The notes under the pieces are model-generated. The model worked only from the letters and a program-made list of their open reading frames with translations. It did no database searches and was not told the DNA's origin. From Polychytrium aggregatum (lineage: Eukaryota; Chytridiomycota; Chytridiomycetes; Polychytriales): DNA of 64,000 nt. The stretch lies in contig NW_026516247.1 of assembly GCF_025602895.1 (NCBI RefSeq), positions 310,001-374,000 of the forward strand, in the 5' to 3' direction. Both the position numbers and the translations under genes were made by a program. Shown here one piece after another: positions 1-11,387 of this stretch. Within the stretch, counting starts at the first letter, position 1. Every line of letters begins with the position of its first letter.

Positions 1-328
1 GCCAGGCTTCTGATTAATACAAACCAGCGTTTCGTCCAGATCCAAAAGCTTGGTAGAGATTCAATCCCCATCAATTGCGATAGTGTCGAGTTTACATGAA
101 CGGTGCGCAGGCAGGTGTTAGCATGCGTTGCGTCGATCTGGGTCTGCACAAATGAGCAGATTCCCAAAAATACAGGTTCAAGACACGAGCCATTCCATAT
201 TCCCATTGGGGGTGCAGATCGTTACCAGGGTAATTTTCTTCTGGCCTGGTTTCTTTGATGGCAGTAGCTTTGAGGTTCTCTTCAAATCGTCTGGGCAGAC
301 AGGCCCCAGCTGTCTGATAAACTCGTAT

Positions 329-1662
329 CTAGGTGCGAAGCATTGCCATGAGCGATGGAGATGGCCGGTCCGAAGGTACAACAGAAGGTCTGGCCAGCGG
401 TAAATGGCTTTAGGCGGCGACTTTGACCAACTTACGGGTCAAACTCGTCTCGTACGGCCTCGTAGTCGTCGTCCTCATCTTCCGAGTCCATATGGGTGGT
501 GGCATTCTGAATGATGACGGATTTGACGCGGGTGGCTGCTTCAAAAGCATGGAGAGGTCAGCCTTGATATTCACCGGACTGGAGACTTGCAGCGGCGTGC
601 TGTTTGATCAGAGCAGTGGGCCAATCGGGTGAACTCACCAAGACCATCGCTCTCCGATTCCGGGCTGGCCTCGTCCGTGAGATCCAGCTCGTCCGTAAGG
701 GCATCGTCGACGTCGTCGCCATCTTCAACGAGATTCAGTGTTTCGGTCGAATCTTTTAGTGGAATCTTGTCGGTTCGTGACTTTGTGGTGTTGGATATCT
801 CACTTGACGACCTTGACAAGGATTTTCGGGCTAGATGGAAGATGAGGCGATGGCTCGTCAGACGAAGCCGACCTGAGCTGCATCACACCGCGGTGGGGGC
901 CTTGGGATTGGCTTGGCTTGCCCGAAATGCAGCAGATAGCCCAACTCGGCGCACACAGGATCGCCTCGCCAAAGATACGTTACGAATGAGCTTTGTGACG
1001 ACGTTGTAGTTTGGCGAAAACAAGCCGACTTCAAAGATCTTGAGCTGCTTCCATTTGGAGGCCTCGCCGGGGCTCAGCATCGGCTTCTTGGAGCGTCTGG
1101 AGGGTGTCAGCGGGTTGCCGCCTCGACGCCCTCGTTTTTTCGACCCTGTGGACGGGCTCATTAGGATCCGGGACAATTTGGCAGCAGGAGACCGGGATCG
1201 GGATGGCGAGTCGGCCAGAGCGACTTGCTGGGCAGCTTTTTTTGGCTTGGACGGTGACCGCAGCAAGAGGCTCTGTTTGGATCTTTGCTGCTCCTGCTCC
1301 TGCTCGACCTGCTGATCCATTTGGAGCAGCCGGAGAGTGGGCTTGATGTCGGTCTGGATCATGTATTTGCGCATCGATGTTTGCGCCGACGATGCGCTGG
1401 GGGGTGCGCCAGCCATGGGCGGATGATGGAAGACAGGTGCTACGAGCGAGTCGGGCGGGAGCAGAACCTGGACCGAGCCGCCGGTTTCTTCGGTGGCTGG
1501 AGGTGCTGCTGGGGTCATGCTGGCTCGAGTTGGTATTTCGAGAGGAGGGAGTGAGACAGATCGTGGTGCGGACTGGGATATCGGCGGTGTGGCTGCGTAG
1601 TCGCCGAGGATCGAGCGAGAGGGGCCTTGGAGGTGACGGCGGCGAGCGGGGCTGCTTCGCAT
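329..1662 (-). CDS. unknown protein, basic N-terminal half and acidic C-terminal end
   Basis: I do not recognise this protein. Four exons (984-1662, 639-872, 436-538, 329-389) joined at GT-AG sites give 358 codons plus a TAG, and the sum is in frame. The first exon is Pro/Ser/Arg-rich, with a Gln-rich stretch (DQQVEQEQEQQ) and basic motifs (KKRGRRGG, RRSKKP) that could be nuclear-localisation signals; it ends in a more ordered piece (KWKQLKIFEVGLFSPNYN). The later exons carry acidic runs (EDGDDVDDALTDELDL, MDSEDEDDDYE). This layout suggests a nuclear or chromatin-associated protein, but that is inference only. The ATG at 1662 is the first one after which the frame looks protein-like; the frame stays open further upstream, so extra 5' sequence is possible. 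The last two exons are short and rest on splice consensus alone. Confidence 0.45.
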
Positions 1663-2270
1663 GGCCTCGCGCAATTGGCTGTCCAGACGGCCTGCTCGGC
1701 AGGATTGCAAATGAGGCCAGAGGATCGTGAGGACACCCCAGGAGCCCGCGAGCAGCGATCGGCAGTCCGAAGGACATGCTCCTGGCAGGCAGGGCCGACG
1801 ACGGTCCGTAATTTGCCCAAAATTGGCGGTGCGGTACGACGCTGCCCATGTCCAAGGCCTGTTGAGAGCGCGACCGGATGTCGTTCTGGACTTGCGCCTG
1901 TGGCTGCCGTTGATCTCTGGGCCTGAATACCCACTCATCCATCGCTGCGACGGCCAAGCAGTGCCTGGAAGCCAAACGACTCGAAGGTCGACTCTCTTGA
2001 TATCGATATGCCAGTCGATTGTCGCCCCAGGAGATCGACAGGATGGATGCAAGACTACGCTCCACAAACCAACAAAACCCAAGGGATTGCGGCCAGTGCC
2101 ATGACCACGCTTCGGGCGGGCACATGGACGGAAAGACAGATGAAAATGTATATTCAGGGTCCAAAAAGAAGGGACAGTCAGCTTTGAATTACAGGGCATC
2201 CTGGCTCATTTTGCGGACCCCATGATGAATCGGCCGATGCCGTCGAAAATCGCCCGGTCCCAAGAGCCGT
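1663..2270. other. intergenic, 5' side of the unknown gene
   Basis: About 600 bases between the start of the unknown minus-strand gene and the stop codon of the DUF2045 gene. Long overlapping open frames occur here on the minus strand because of high GC. I see no conserved domain or clear start in them. Part of it could be a 5' exon of the unknown gene. Confidence 0.3.
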
Positions 2271-4084
2271 TCAGCTCGAGAGCCCGTTGCGTTGGGAGGC
2301 TACATGATCCACAAGGTCGTTGATGACAAACTGCCACGGGACATTGACATAGGTCATGGAGCACTCGAGCCGCGTGTCGGCTTCGAGTGCGTCGTCGCTC
2401 TCCGACAAGCCAAAGATCGATTGGGAAACCAGCGACGTTGGGCTCGTGCCGAGCGAACTTGCAGCGCGCACGACGCTGCTGCTGAAGATTTTGATGCGGT
2501 CGACGAGCGAGAGCTGAGCGGCGCGCTTGGACTTTGAGGTTCGCGGCTCGCCATCCAGACTCTCGGACGAATCCCGCAGGCTGTCCTGGCTGGCGAACGA
2601 CATGGAGTTCTTCTTTCGGTGCGAGTGCGAGTGCGAGTGTGAAGGACTGACCTCGGCCTCTTCACCGTCCCACCGCGACTTGGGATGGTTGGTGATGGCC
2701 ACTTGGCACTGGCCCTTCCCATTCGGACCACGCATCATGATATACTCGATGCGCTCGCCTCGATGGTCCAGCGAGCCGTTGGACTGGGCTTTGGTGCCGT
2801 CTCGGGTGAGGCTGTGCCAGGTGCTCTTGATCGGGTTCTGAGTGATGATACCCTTCTCTTGGTAGATATCGGACAGTGACGAATAGGGGACGGCGCCTTG
2901 GAAGAGAACCACTTTGCTGTAGCCCGCAGGGGTCGGGAAAGGCGTTGGGTCTTGGTCGACGGTGATGGCCGCCAGGTTGTCCCAGAAATGACTCGAGTCG
3001 GACAGAGGCTCTTCCACACCGGCGGCTGGGGCCGCAAGGCCGCCGGATTGCGGCATCATGACAGACAGCTCGACGCAGAGGTGCTCGTTCTCGCGGATGG
3101 GCAGATGCAGGTCGTCCGACTCATAGTCATTGATGGTGTAGTAGACCAGGGGATAGGAACACTCGTTCATGAAGGCATCCTTGACGTCCATCCGGGATTT
3201 GTATGGAGCGGCATACACCTGCTTGCAAACTCGTCTGAGCGCCACCATCTTGGGCTTTGGCTTTGCCCTGCCTTGAGCATCGGATCCGGCAGATGCGCCA
3301 TAGAGCGACGCTCGTCGAGGATCGGGCGAGACTGAGTGGCCACCGGCCTCTCGGCGAATCGGAGGGTCGGCGATCGAGCGTCGGTGGCTTGCAGAGTGGC
3401 TGGGGTGGACTGGGACCGGGTCGCCCAAGACCTTCTCGCTTGGCGGACGATGGATCAAGCTGCTCGTCTTGCGCGGAATGGTTCCGGTGGTATCGTCTGT
3501 GGCCTCTGTGGACTGCTGTCTTTTGCAGACCGACACGGTCAAGGTGCATGGCAGCTGGACGATGAGATTCAGGAAAAAGGTCTCCTTCCAGTCGACGAGG
3601 TCGGTGAGGGGTGGCAGAACATTGCCGACCTTTCGCCTCAGAAACAGCGGATCGGTCGCGGCGGCCTCGGTATCGCGATGGCGGACGAAAAAGAGCAGGT
3701 CGTCGTTATGTTCCGAGTGCCCTGCCTCGAGGAAATAGTCGTTGAAATAGCGAAACCATCTGCGGGATGGGCGAGGTTTATAAGGAGAGCTGTGAGCAAC
3801 GGTCGCGAAGCCAAAGTCAAGCCAGGATGGCCTCGAGCCTCCAGGAGCAGCAGAAGCCGCAGCAGCAACAGGAACAGAAAAGAGCCAAGCTGGCAGCATA
3901 TCACAGAAGCAGAAGCCCACCGAGTTTCTTTCGAGTCCGGGTCGGGCTGGTCTTCCTGGGCAACCACCCAGTTGCCGTCCTGGAATCCAGACAGAGCAGT
4001 GTCGGGCGGCGGTAACGCCGACGTGGGCAGCACCAGCCGCTCGTCCAGAAGTCGGGAGAGGATCTGGTAGATGCTCCGGTTCAT
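2271..4084 (-). CDS. DUF2045 family protein (KIAA0930 homologue)
   Basis: Two exons, 3921-4084 and 2271-3759, separated by a 161-base intron (donor GTGGGC, acceptor CCGCAG), encode about 550 residues. The protein matches the DUF2045/KIAA0930 family along its length: WFRYFNDYFLEAG and DDLLFFVRHRD near residue 60, then DWKETFFLNLIVQL, a PYKSRMDVK stretch, ENEHLCVELSV, KVVLFQGAVPYSSL, IMMRGPNGKGQCQVAI, and a C-terminal MTYVNVPWQFVINDL. The molecular role of this family is poorly known. A Ser/His-rich low-complexity segment (SHSHSHSHRKK) lies after residue 400, as in the disordered C-terminal half of animal homologues. The start was chosen because MNRSIYQIL is the only ATG that splices in frame into the conserved WFRYF motif. 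Family assignment is firm; function is not. Confidence 0.8.
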
Positions 4085-4621
4085 AGTGGGCAGAGCCGAG
4101 CGTGCAGCTGCAGCAGGGCGAGAAGCAGGCAGCGTGCGGGGCAGGGGGAGTTGTGTTGGACTGATGGATTGATGGATTGAGCGAACGACGGTGGCCGGTT
4201 GGTTCGGCAGCGGCGACCAGATGTGCTGCCAAACCAGCGAGCCACCCGCCAGGACAGACACAGGCCCCCGTCTGGCCTCCTCGGCCGCTCGATCAGGCGG
4301 CTAGTTGGTGTTTTCGGAATATGCCGAGAGGACATTGGCATCTGCTCGAGGCGAATGCCGAATCTCTGCCAATGAACATGGCGGTATCTGTCCGCCCGTT
4401 CATCAGATGGCCAAGCAAGGGCTGAGCCAACAGCGGCACCATCGACCGATTCCCATGGCCAGTGGCCATCTCGGTGCTCCCAATATCGGTGCATCGCAGT
4501 CCATCGCAGTTCGCTGCACTCGATTGCAGTCCAGCACAAGTCAGCACAAGCCGGATGCATGTCTATTTGCAACGTGCACGACTCGGTGCAGTCTCTACGG
4601 AGGCAGGCCATTGCGAGGCAG
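4085..4621. other. intergenic between DUF2045 gene and DRC8 3' end
   Basis: Over 500 bases holding the presumed promoter of the DUF2045 gene and the 3' flank of DRC8, both on the minus strand. I see no further gene, repeat or RNA here. Confidence 0.4.
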
Positions 4622-6153
4622 TTACTTTTCTGCCAGCACCGCCACGTAATCTGGGTGAGTGATGGAGATCCGGAAAGCGACGTGGGCCGATGTGAGTGCC
4701 TGTGGTTGAAGCCATGCGAAATCGAAGCGCATCCTGCAGCCCAAATGGCCGCAAGCTTACCCTCATAGTAGATTTTGCCCTCGGTGGGATCGGTGCAGGC
4801 CTGTGCGGCAATGAACATGCACGCAAGTTGCGGTAATCCGATATTTGGCGATGCAGTGCCGACGGATGCTTTCCCGATTCATGGCCGAACGCCTGCACAC
4901 AGAGCCAGAGCGGAGCCGGACAGAAACGGTGCCAACAGCACAGATCATGGTCTTGGGGCTGTGGTGCCGAATGCGGGGCTGAACGGAGGGCCGGACCAAA
5001 ACCTACCAGCAGCATCTCGTTGATTTCTTCTTGGCTGAACGCTTCGCCGTCGGACATGAGGGCCGTCTTGAGCTCCTCTGGAAGCAGGTAGCCCTTTTTG
5101 TCGACATCAAGGGTCTGGATGGATGGACGTTCCCATGAATGGTGTGGAAATCAGAGCGGAATCAGAGCGGAATCGAGACATGCCAAGTTACTCGCAAGTG
5201 GGCCAGCGCCCAAGCTGCTCGTTTGGACATCCGCACAACTCTCACTCAAGCGTCGAAACATGGAAGCATCGAAGCGCTGGACCCACAAGGAATGCTCGGA
5301 AAAGTTGTTCCTGATCGTCGCGTCGGCACGATGGGTTCTTGAAAATTCCCATGGCGACGTTGAGGAACTTGTCATAGGTGACGTAGCCTGTTGGCTCCTC
5401 CTCGCTCATCTAGATCCGATGGCGAGCAGCGGTATGGTGCGATAAGTGGCTCCGAAGCGGGATCTGAGCGAATGATAGGTCCTAAAGGGCTCTGTTCTCT
5501 GGTATGGCGAGCCGTCTGCTGGTGAATTACTTCCCGACCACCGCCGATGTGACGCACATCTTTTATATAGTTTCGGAGCTGCTCCTCGGTCGGATAGATG
5601 CCGAGGGACCGGATAATTGTTCCGACTTCGCGGACTGTGCAGAGTATATCAAAACGCATGAAAACGCATGAGAAGGCATGAGAATGCATGAGAACGCATG
5701 AAAACGCATGAGAATGCATGGGAACGCATGGGAGCCCAGGCAGGCAAGCAGGCCATCGTTGTGCTTTTGGACGAATGGGGGCTTCGCGCCGCAACCAGCG
5801 ATGTGCAGTCCGCGATGGAGCTTGATTTGCATACCATCGCAAGTATTGTTGCTTGCTTGGTCGAACGTCTCGAAGGCTGGCAATTGTACCGAGGGTCAGT
5901 TGTTACTCACTCGGCGAAGCCAAGTGATCGCCCGTAGCAGCCAATGCCACAATACACAGCGACCCTGGCTGACTGCAGACCAGGATCTCTTGCCGTATTG
6001 CTGCTGGCGATGAAGCGCCTCACCTTTGGCGATGCGCTTGTTGAGGACGATCAGCTCCTGCTCGGAGAAGACGCGCTCGGTTGGGAGAAGCGGCAGATCC
6101 AGGGCGGGGTCTTCGGCCTGCTTGCCCTTTTTTCCCTTTCCTTTCTTGCCCAT
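4622..6153 (-). CDS. DRC8: dynein regulatory complex protein 8 (EFCAB2-like, calmodulin fold)
   Basis: Seven exons (6024-6153, 5835-5876, 5531-5634, 5287-5409, 5007-5114, 4761-4800, 4622-4650) sum to 576 bases, giving 191 residues. The protein aligns with EFCAB2/DRC8 exon by exon: a Lys/Gly-rich start (MGKKGKGKKGKQ), KAFETFDQASNNTCDVREVG, TIIRSLGIYPTEEQLRNYI, EEEPTGYVTYDKFLNVAM, FLTLDVDKKGYLLPEEL, EAFSQEEINEMLLACTDPTE and GKIYYEDYVAVLAEK. These are calmodulin-like EF-hand pairs, several with degenerate calcium loops, as is usual for the family. In other eukaryotes DRC8 belongs to the nexin-dynein regulatory complex that links axonemal doublets, so it is evidence that this organism builds a motile flagellum. 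Intron 2 contains a 10-bp tandem repeat. The start is the ATG before the Lys-rich tail, which matches the family's variable N-terminus. Confidence 0.9.
5651..5730. repeat. 10-bp tandem repeat in DRC8 intron 2
   Basis: Eight consecutive units of a 10-bp motif with consensus ARAACGCATG fill most of the second intron of DRC8. Units differ only by A/G and C/T/G changes at two or three positions. There are no spacers, so it is a minisatellite and not a CRISPR array. Confidence 0.9.
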
Positions 6154-6610
6154 GGCGGCGAGGGAGCTATTTGCACGACGAGGAGAATCAGAGCGCCCGT
6201 GACGATCGTTGAGGAGAGAAGCGAGTCGATGCTCTTCGACGACCCGGTCGAGCCTGGTCTGGATCTGGAGGCGCCTTTCCCGCCCAGTGCCAAACAGTAG
6301 CATATGCATCGTGCTGTTCGTGTCGGCCAGCTCCGCATGCTGTCGCGGCTGTCCTTGTCTGCGGCTGCAGCATCCCCGCCATGAGCGTACGCAGGCCGAC
6401 TCCCGACACCGTCCCATGCATCGATGCTCCGTCTCATCGCCGTGCGTCTGTCGGCTTGGGCCGTTGTCCTGGACCACCTCGGTGGCGGTGCTGGGCTCGA
6501 AGCCAGGAGCGATGTGGGGTGTCCGAAAAAAGACACTCAGCGGCGCCCACAGACACAGCGCGCCGACCCGCGCCGTTGACTCAATCAATTGATTGACTCA
6601 CCCGCCGCGA

Positions 6611-6621
6611 CCAATATATAA
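6611..6621 (+). promoter_or_regulatory. CCAAT/TATA-like element upstream of the UPF0658 gene
   Basis: CCAATATATAA lies about 340 bases upstream of the UPF0658-type start codon, in the divergent interval with DRC8. It resembles a TATA box with an adjoining CCAAT. The distance to the ATG would allow a long 5' leader. This is a motif match only. Confidence 0.3.
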
Positions 6622-6956
6622 CGCGCACCCGCGCCCACGCCCTCCGGCCTGTCGCGCTGTTTGTCGGACGCCGCCGCTATTCTTGGCCGCCTGTCTCGCC
6701 TCTCCGGCAATTCGCCGTTTCGGTCCCAGCCCTCGTCATCGCCCTCGTCATCGCCCGGCGTCTCTCTCCCTCATCAAGATCACCCGGCCGCCGCTTGCTG
6801 ACGACAGCCCGTCCTCTGGCTCCCATCTGGCTCCCCCTCCTTGGCCCAGATCATTTGTATCCGTGCGTTTGCGCATCTCGCTCCTAGCCGCATCCGCCTT
6901 CTCGGCCAGCCGCCGTCGCTCCACATCGCCCGTCCAAGCACCCCGAAAACTCCCCG

Positions 6957-9210
6957 ATGGAATTCGATCGAACTATCGAGCGCCCTTCGACGCTCTCGCC
7001 GCGAACCCAAAGCGAGGCTCCCCGCAGAAAAGAATGGGTAGGGTGCTACATCTGTCTCTGCATCGGTCTCTGCATCGGTCTCTGCATCGGTCTCTGGGCA
7101 TCTGTCTCTGCACCTCTGCATCCTTCTGTGTGCCCCTGACGGTGCTCCAAGGATTCCCTGCTCCTCGCCCGGCTATCTGTCTTGCAGTCCGTTTTCCAGC
7201 TGCTGGCTGCTACGACAGCCAGCATCGGCCCTCACGGCAACTGTTCGTGCTTGTGGCCGAGCCTTCATTCCTTCGAAAGGGTGGTGTGTCGTCTTGGTCT
7301 GTTGCATTCACCACTCACCGGCCTTGATGATGTCCCTTCTTCCCCTTGCCCTCCTTCTCCTTCTCCTCCTCCTTCTACTATCCGCCTTCCCTTCCCTTCC
7401 TTCCTCCTCACTCTTGCTCCTGCTCCTGCTCCTGCAACCCGGGCATCCCTGCTCTGACCATGTCGATCGCAGATCCCCAAACATCCCATCGCCAAGCTCG
7501 CTATGGTCTGGACCATCGCACAGCTGCTACTTGTCGCCATCTTTGAGGGCATTGTCATCTCGATCCACAACACCGAAATCGCCCAGCAGCAGGCCGTTCT
7601 GCTGCCCACCACCGCCGGATCCGACGCCGACATTGTCATGCGAAACTCGTACGCCATCCGTGTCTATGAGGCTCTCCTGATTGCCTCGCAAGTCTTCCAG
7701 CTTCTGCTAGCTTTGGATGCGGTAAGCACGACGACTTTGCCCATGCAGCGGTCGTGTTTCATCGTGATACGCTGCTTTGCTCTGTCCGAAGGCACAAGTT
7801 ATTCATTGGAGGCGGGAGCTGCCTTGCCAGCGCGTGTTGATGCTGCTCCCCGAAGCTGCGTTTTCGCCGCCACCTCCGTCCGCCTGCCAGAGGCGACTCT
7901 CGATGGCACCATCCCCATCTTTGGCCGCTGAGCGTTCATACTGTCGTGCTCACGCGTATTTGTGTTGCCCTCGATTCAGGTCTGGCACGCCTCGTTTACC
8001 CAGCTTGCCTCTGCAGCTGCATTCAGCTTTGGCACGATGGGCTACTCGGCCATCGCATATTATCAAGGCGCGACCCTGACGAAACAGTACGACGATATCA
8101 CCACCCTTTTCGCCAACAGCGGCGTTGCGCTGCATCAAACCCACATCTGGGATATTGTGGTCCTTGTGACCTTTGTCCTCTTCTGTACCGGCTGGGTCTT
8201 TATTTGCATCAAGCTCTATCGCGTCTTTGGATGGAGTGTGTTCAAGCAGCTCGGCGCCGATATCCAAGTTCGAGGTGGGTAACAGGCGCCATAGGTGGCC
8301 TTTCGATACGTATATCTTGTGTTGTGCCAAGAGGATCTGAATGCCATCACGCACCGTGTATCGTCGCCTCTCGCCGTCCATATCGTCACTAATCAACGGC
8401 TCGCCGGTGACATGTGTGCTTGTGACTCGCTCAACAGAGCGCCTGAAGCTCTACCACGTCTACATGGTGCTGCTCAAGGTCGATGTGTTCTTCTTTATCG
8501 GTTTCTCGGCTCAGTTTATCGCCCTTGTGCTTTCCAATACCGGCAACCCCATGGACTCGGTCATTCACGGCTGCGTTGCCTTCCCTCTGACCATTGGACT
8601 CCTGCTCGTTGCCTTCTACGCGGTAACGCTTGAATCCTTCTGGCTGATGATGCTCACCCTCCTGGGACTGTCGGGCGGCATCGGATACATCGTCTCCAAG
8701 CTCTATGACGCCGCCACCAACGTCGAAAAGTACATTGGTTCGCGCAACTCGCTGATTTTCTTTGGTATGTGTTCCCGACGCCGCTCATTTCCATCCATGT
8801 CTGCATGTCGGCATGCCGGTACCAGTCGGTGCCTCGGCCACCGCGCCTGACGTCTCGCTGAGCCAAATTCCGCCATTGCCGATCTCAGAAACGATCACGT
8901 TGCTTCTGTGTATCACTACATTTGTGATTGCCTTCCTCAACTACCGCAACTTTGGCAAGGGTCTGAAGGAGCAGCGTAAGTGTCCGCGGGCTGGGTTCAC
9001 ACAGCTATCTCTGGTGGCATCGATTGCGTATTTTCACCGAGACAGTGCCACCGCCTGCATCGTGGCCGCGCTTTCTATCCGTGAATTGTACATGTGCTCT
9101 AACGGCGCTTCTGCTGCATTCCGCTCTACGCACCAGTCCGTGGCCGTGGTCAGAACGGCCGAGCCGTCGAAGCGTCCTACCGAATGGAGGATGCCCACGG
9201 ACGTTACTAA
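6957..9210 (+). CDS. polytopic membrane protein, UPF0658 Golgi-type
   Basis: Six exons (6957-7037, 7473-7721, 7980-8274, 8438-8764, 8889-8975, 9137-9210) sum to 1,113 bases, 370 residues. The first exon is hydrophilic (MEFDRTIERPSTL...RRKEW). It is followed by at least six hydrophobic helices: WTIAQLLLVAIFEGIVISI, ALLIASQVFQLLLAL, IVVLVTFVLFCTGWVFIC, LLKVDVFFFIGFSAQFIALVL, FPLTIGLLLVAFYAVTLES and ITLLLCITTFVIAFLNY. Topology and the FNY-type ending resemble the fungal UPF0658 Golgi membrane proteins, whose biochemical role is unknown; that family call is from memory and should be treated as probable. The short cytosolic tail is RVE-rich (GRAVEASYRMEDAHGRY). Intron 1 is unusually long (435 bases) and carries a 12-bp tandem repeat and a CT-rich tract. 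Confidence 0.65.
7049..7096. repeat. 12-bp tandem repeat in intron 1 of the UPF0658 gene
   Basis: Four units of CATCKGTCTCTG follow each other, and a fifth related unit follows two bases later. It is purely intronic. Confidence 0.85.
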
Positions 9211-9602
9211 GTCGAGCCCTGTCGAGTAGAACGCTGGCCTCGCTCTATCCCCCCCCTCATCCATCAGTCTTTTTCTTGATATGGGTCTTATTTTGCAATC
9301 AAAGTGTCGATTCAGCTTCAGTACATTCGTTTTTCCACCACCCCACTCAAACGACAGCACATCCCCCTTTCTCTCTTTCTTTTTCTTTTTTTGGCCCACT
9401 TTGAGATGTAGTTTTAAGCATCGGCGACATGTTTTTCATCAGAGTTTTTCTTCTAGACTCGTCCATCACCACCAACTTTCCCCTCAGATTCCGTACATTC
9501 TAGTCCCTGAGCCAGACGTGCGCCAAGCGCCACGCGTATGTCTTTTGCTTTGACCCTCGAGGTCGCCCCAACCCTTCTGGGACATCGATGCTATTGTAGT
9601 TT

Positions 9603-9826
9603 TACAGCGCTCCCACTTTGAAACGGGACACCCTGTTTTGAGCCAGGACTGTTGGTTGTTTTTTCCGGTACCTGAATACACCCCACCCGCTCATCACAGC
9701 CATGGCCAAACACTGTCCAATGAGACCGAGGTCGTCAGCGCCTTTGGCAGTGCGTCATGGCGTCAAGGCAAGGTCTATGCATCTAGTCCCAGGAGACTGT
9801 CGAGGTAGTTTGTTGGATTGCCTGTG
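9603..9826 (+). mobile_element. relic of the Fanzor-carrying Tc1/mariner element (224 bp)
   Basis: The left end matches the 28-bp transposase-side terminal repeat of the full elements: it starts TACAG, ends with AAACGGGACACCC, and has the same spacing. The right end reads TTGGATTGCCTGT, the same repeat in reverse. Between them, 9746-9797 is clearly related to the Fanzor coding sequence around the AFGNASWRQGKGYASS region, in sense orientation. The relic therefore lost the transposase and most of Fanzor. Divergence from the 31-35 kb copy is visible by eye, so it is older than the copies in the arms. It lies about 390 bases downstream of the UPF0658 gene and seems to disrupt nothing. Confidence 0.75.
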
Positions 9827-10153
9827 GCTCGGTTGGACTCATTCCCATCACAAACTGCGCTGGTATCTGGTGTCCCGAGTTTTCCTGAATAGCTCCAGAT
9901 TCCCCCCCCCATCCATCGCCACAAATATTGATTGTCGTCTCTCGGCGATGCTGGCGAACAGAGCTGCTCGTGGGCTGGGTGCCTGTCTATATTCATGACC
10001 CAGAAAGGCGGCACCATGCACGTTTGGAACCGACATCCAGCGCAGAATGGCCACTGGCGTCGGAGTCGAACATCCGCTTTGCGATGCGGGCTGCAGCTTG
10101 ACTTGCACGTCATGAGGCACGTCGCCGCTCCCGCACCGCCCAAAGCGAGCTCT
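9827..10153. other. intergenic
   Basis: About 330 bases between the transposon relic and the 3' end of DNAL4. No gene or repeat could be supported. Confidence 0.35.
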
Positions 10154-11001
10154 TCATGAAGCCTTCCACACTAGAACGCCGATGTTGCCTCCAAAGTACA
10201 TATACAGCAGGTTGCGCATCTCGTTGGTGATTTCGAATCCGAAGCCTTCGCCAACCACTACGTGCCAGCTGCTTCCGCATCGCTTGTCCATCAGCTCTTT
10301 GATGGATTTCGAAGCCGCCTGTGTTGCATTTGCCGCCCAGAGGCAGTGAGAGCGATAGCGAGAGCGTGTGCTGTGGTGAGTGAGGATGCAGCGAATGCAG
10401 CACGCTCGTTTTTCTGTCGATCAAAAGCGAGCTGCATGGATGCGGTCGGTCGCAGCGACGATTTCTGCTGGATCCATCCCACATTCATCCGTCGCCCAAG
10501 AAGGGTTGCTGGGATCTTGGTGCCGCCCTCCAACAGCATGAGCTTCCGCAGCAGGCACACATGAGCACCTCGTAGTTTCCAGGATGCTTTTCGACGGCTG
10601 TCACGACCATGTCCACGGCCTCAAGACGCAGTTCGTCAACCATATCGCAGTTCTGTTGAGTTGGGGCGGTGGTCGAAACACGAGCAAATCAGGCGAGGCG
10701 TAAATGCAAGAGCGCGATGGTCGCTGTCGAAGCGGTGCACCATTCCAGGGTGAAAGTACTCGCGAGAGCTGACTCGAGGCCGACCCATCTCTCGAAGCTG
10801 CCCATCTCAAAGCCCCACCCGTCTGGAAGAAAACCGATGCTTCCCGTGCGCAACCGCCTCCCCCGATGCTGCTCGAAGCCGTACCCGCACAAGCGGATAG
10901 TTGAAGTTGCGGCGTTGGTCCTTATCGTCAGCCTGTGCGGCCGAGGTCTTCTCGGCGCCGCCGGCAGCGAGATTCGAGTTGCTTCCGGAAACATCTGCCA
11001 T
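10154..11001 (-). CDS. DNAL4: axonemal dynein light chain 4 (LC8-type)
   Basis: Three exons (10885-11001, 10569-10652, 10154-10318) give 121 residues. The N-terminal 30 residues are polar and variable. Then NFNYPLVRNCDMVDELRLEA aligns with the FPLVRHSDMPEEMR region of DNAL4, and SIKELMDKRCGSSWHVVVG with its KMIKETMDKKFGSSWHVVIG segment. The tail EITNEMRNLLYMYFGGNIGV ending VWKAS matches the conserved beta-sheet end, DNAL4 ending in VWKCS. LC8-type light chains dimerise and bind dynein intermediate chains; DNAL4 is the outer-arm/axonemal paralogue. It is the second flagellar gene in this window. It is divergently transcribed from TXNL1 with 386 bases between the start codons. Confidence 0.9.
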
Positions 11002-11387
11002 TGCCGTGCTTGTGAGGCGTCGTGCGCTCGACAAAGGAACTGATCCCGGATGCCCCCTGTGCTGTGGGCAAGCGGTATGCGGCTGCCATCGAGGGCGGGC
11101 CCGCTCGCTCTGATATCAGCAGCGGTCCACGTGCCCTCGGATCACACAGCCACGTTGTGGCTATGTCGCCAGCCACACCCTGGCTGTCGACCCTGGATCA
11201 AGCCCTGGCCTTTGCGCTCATGTCCATCGAGGCCCCTTGGAACTGCATCCGTGATCGCTCTTGCCGACCCGCGCCCAGCAGCCGCAGACCGAACAGCCAA
11301 ACAGACCGAACAGACCGAGCAGATCGCCTGCCTGCATCCAAAGCCCTGCCTCTCCCTCTATCGCCGTCCTTTGCCCGCCTGACCACC

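Noticed and set aside
5651-5730. Possible CRISPR array
   Set aside because: The repeats are directly abutting 10-mers without spacers, inside an intron.
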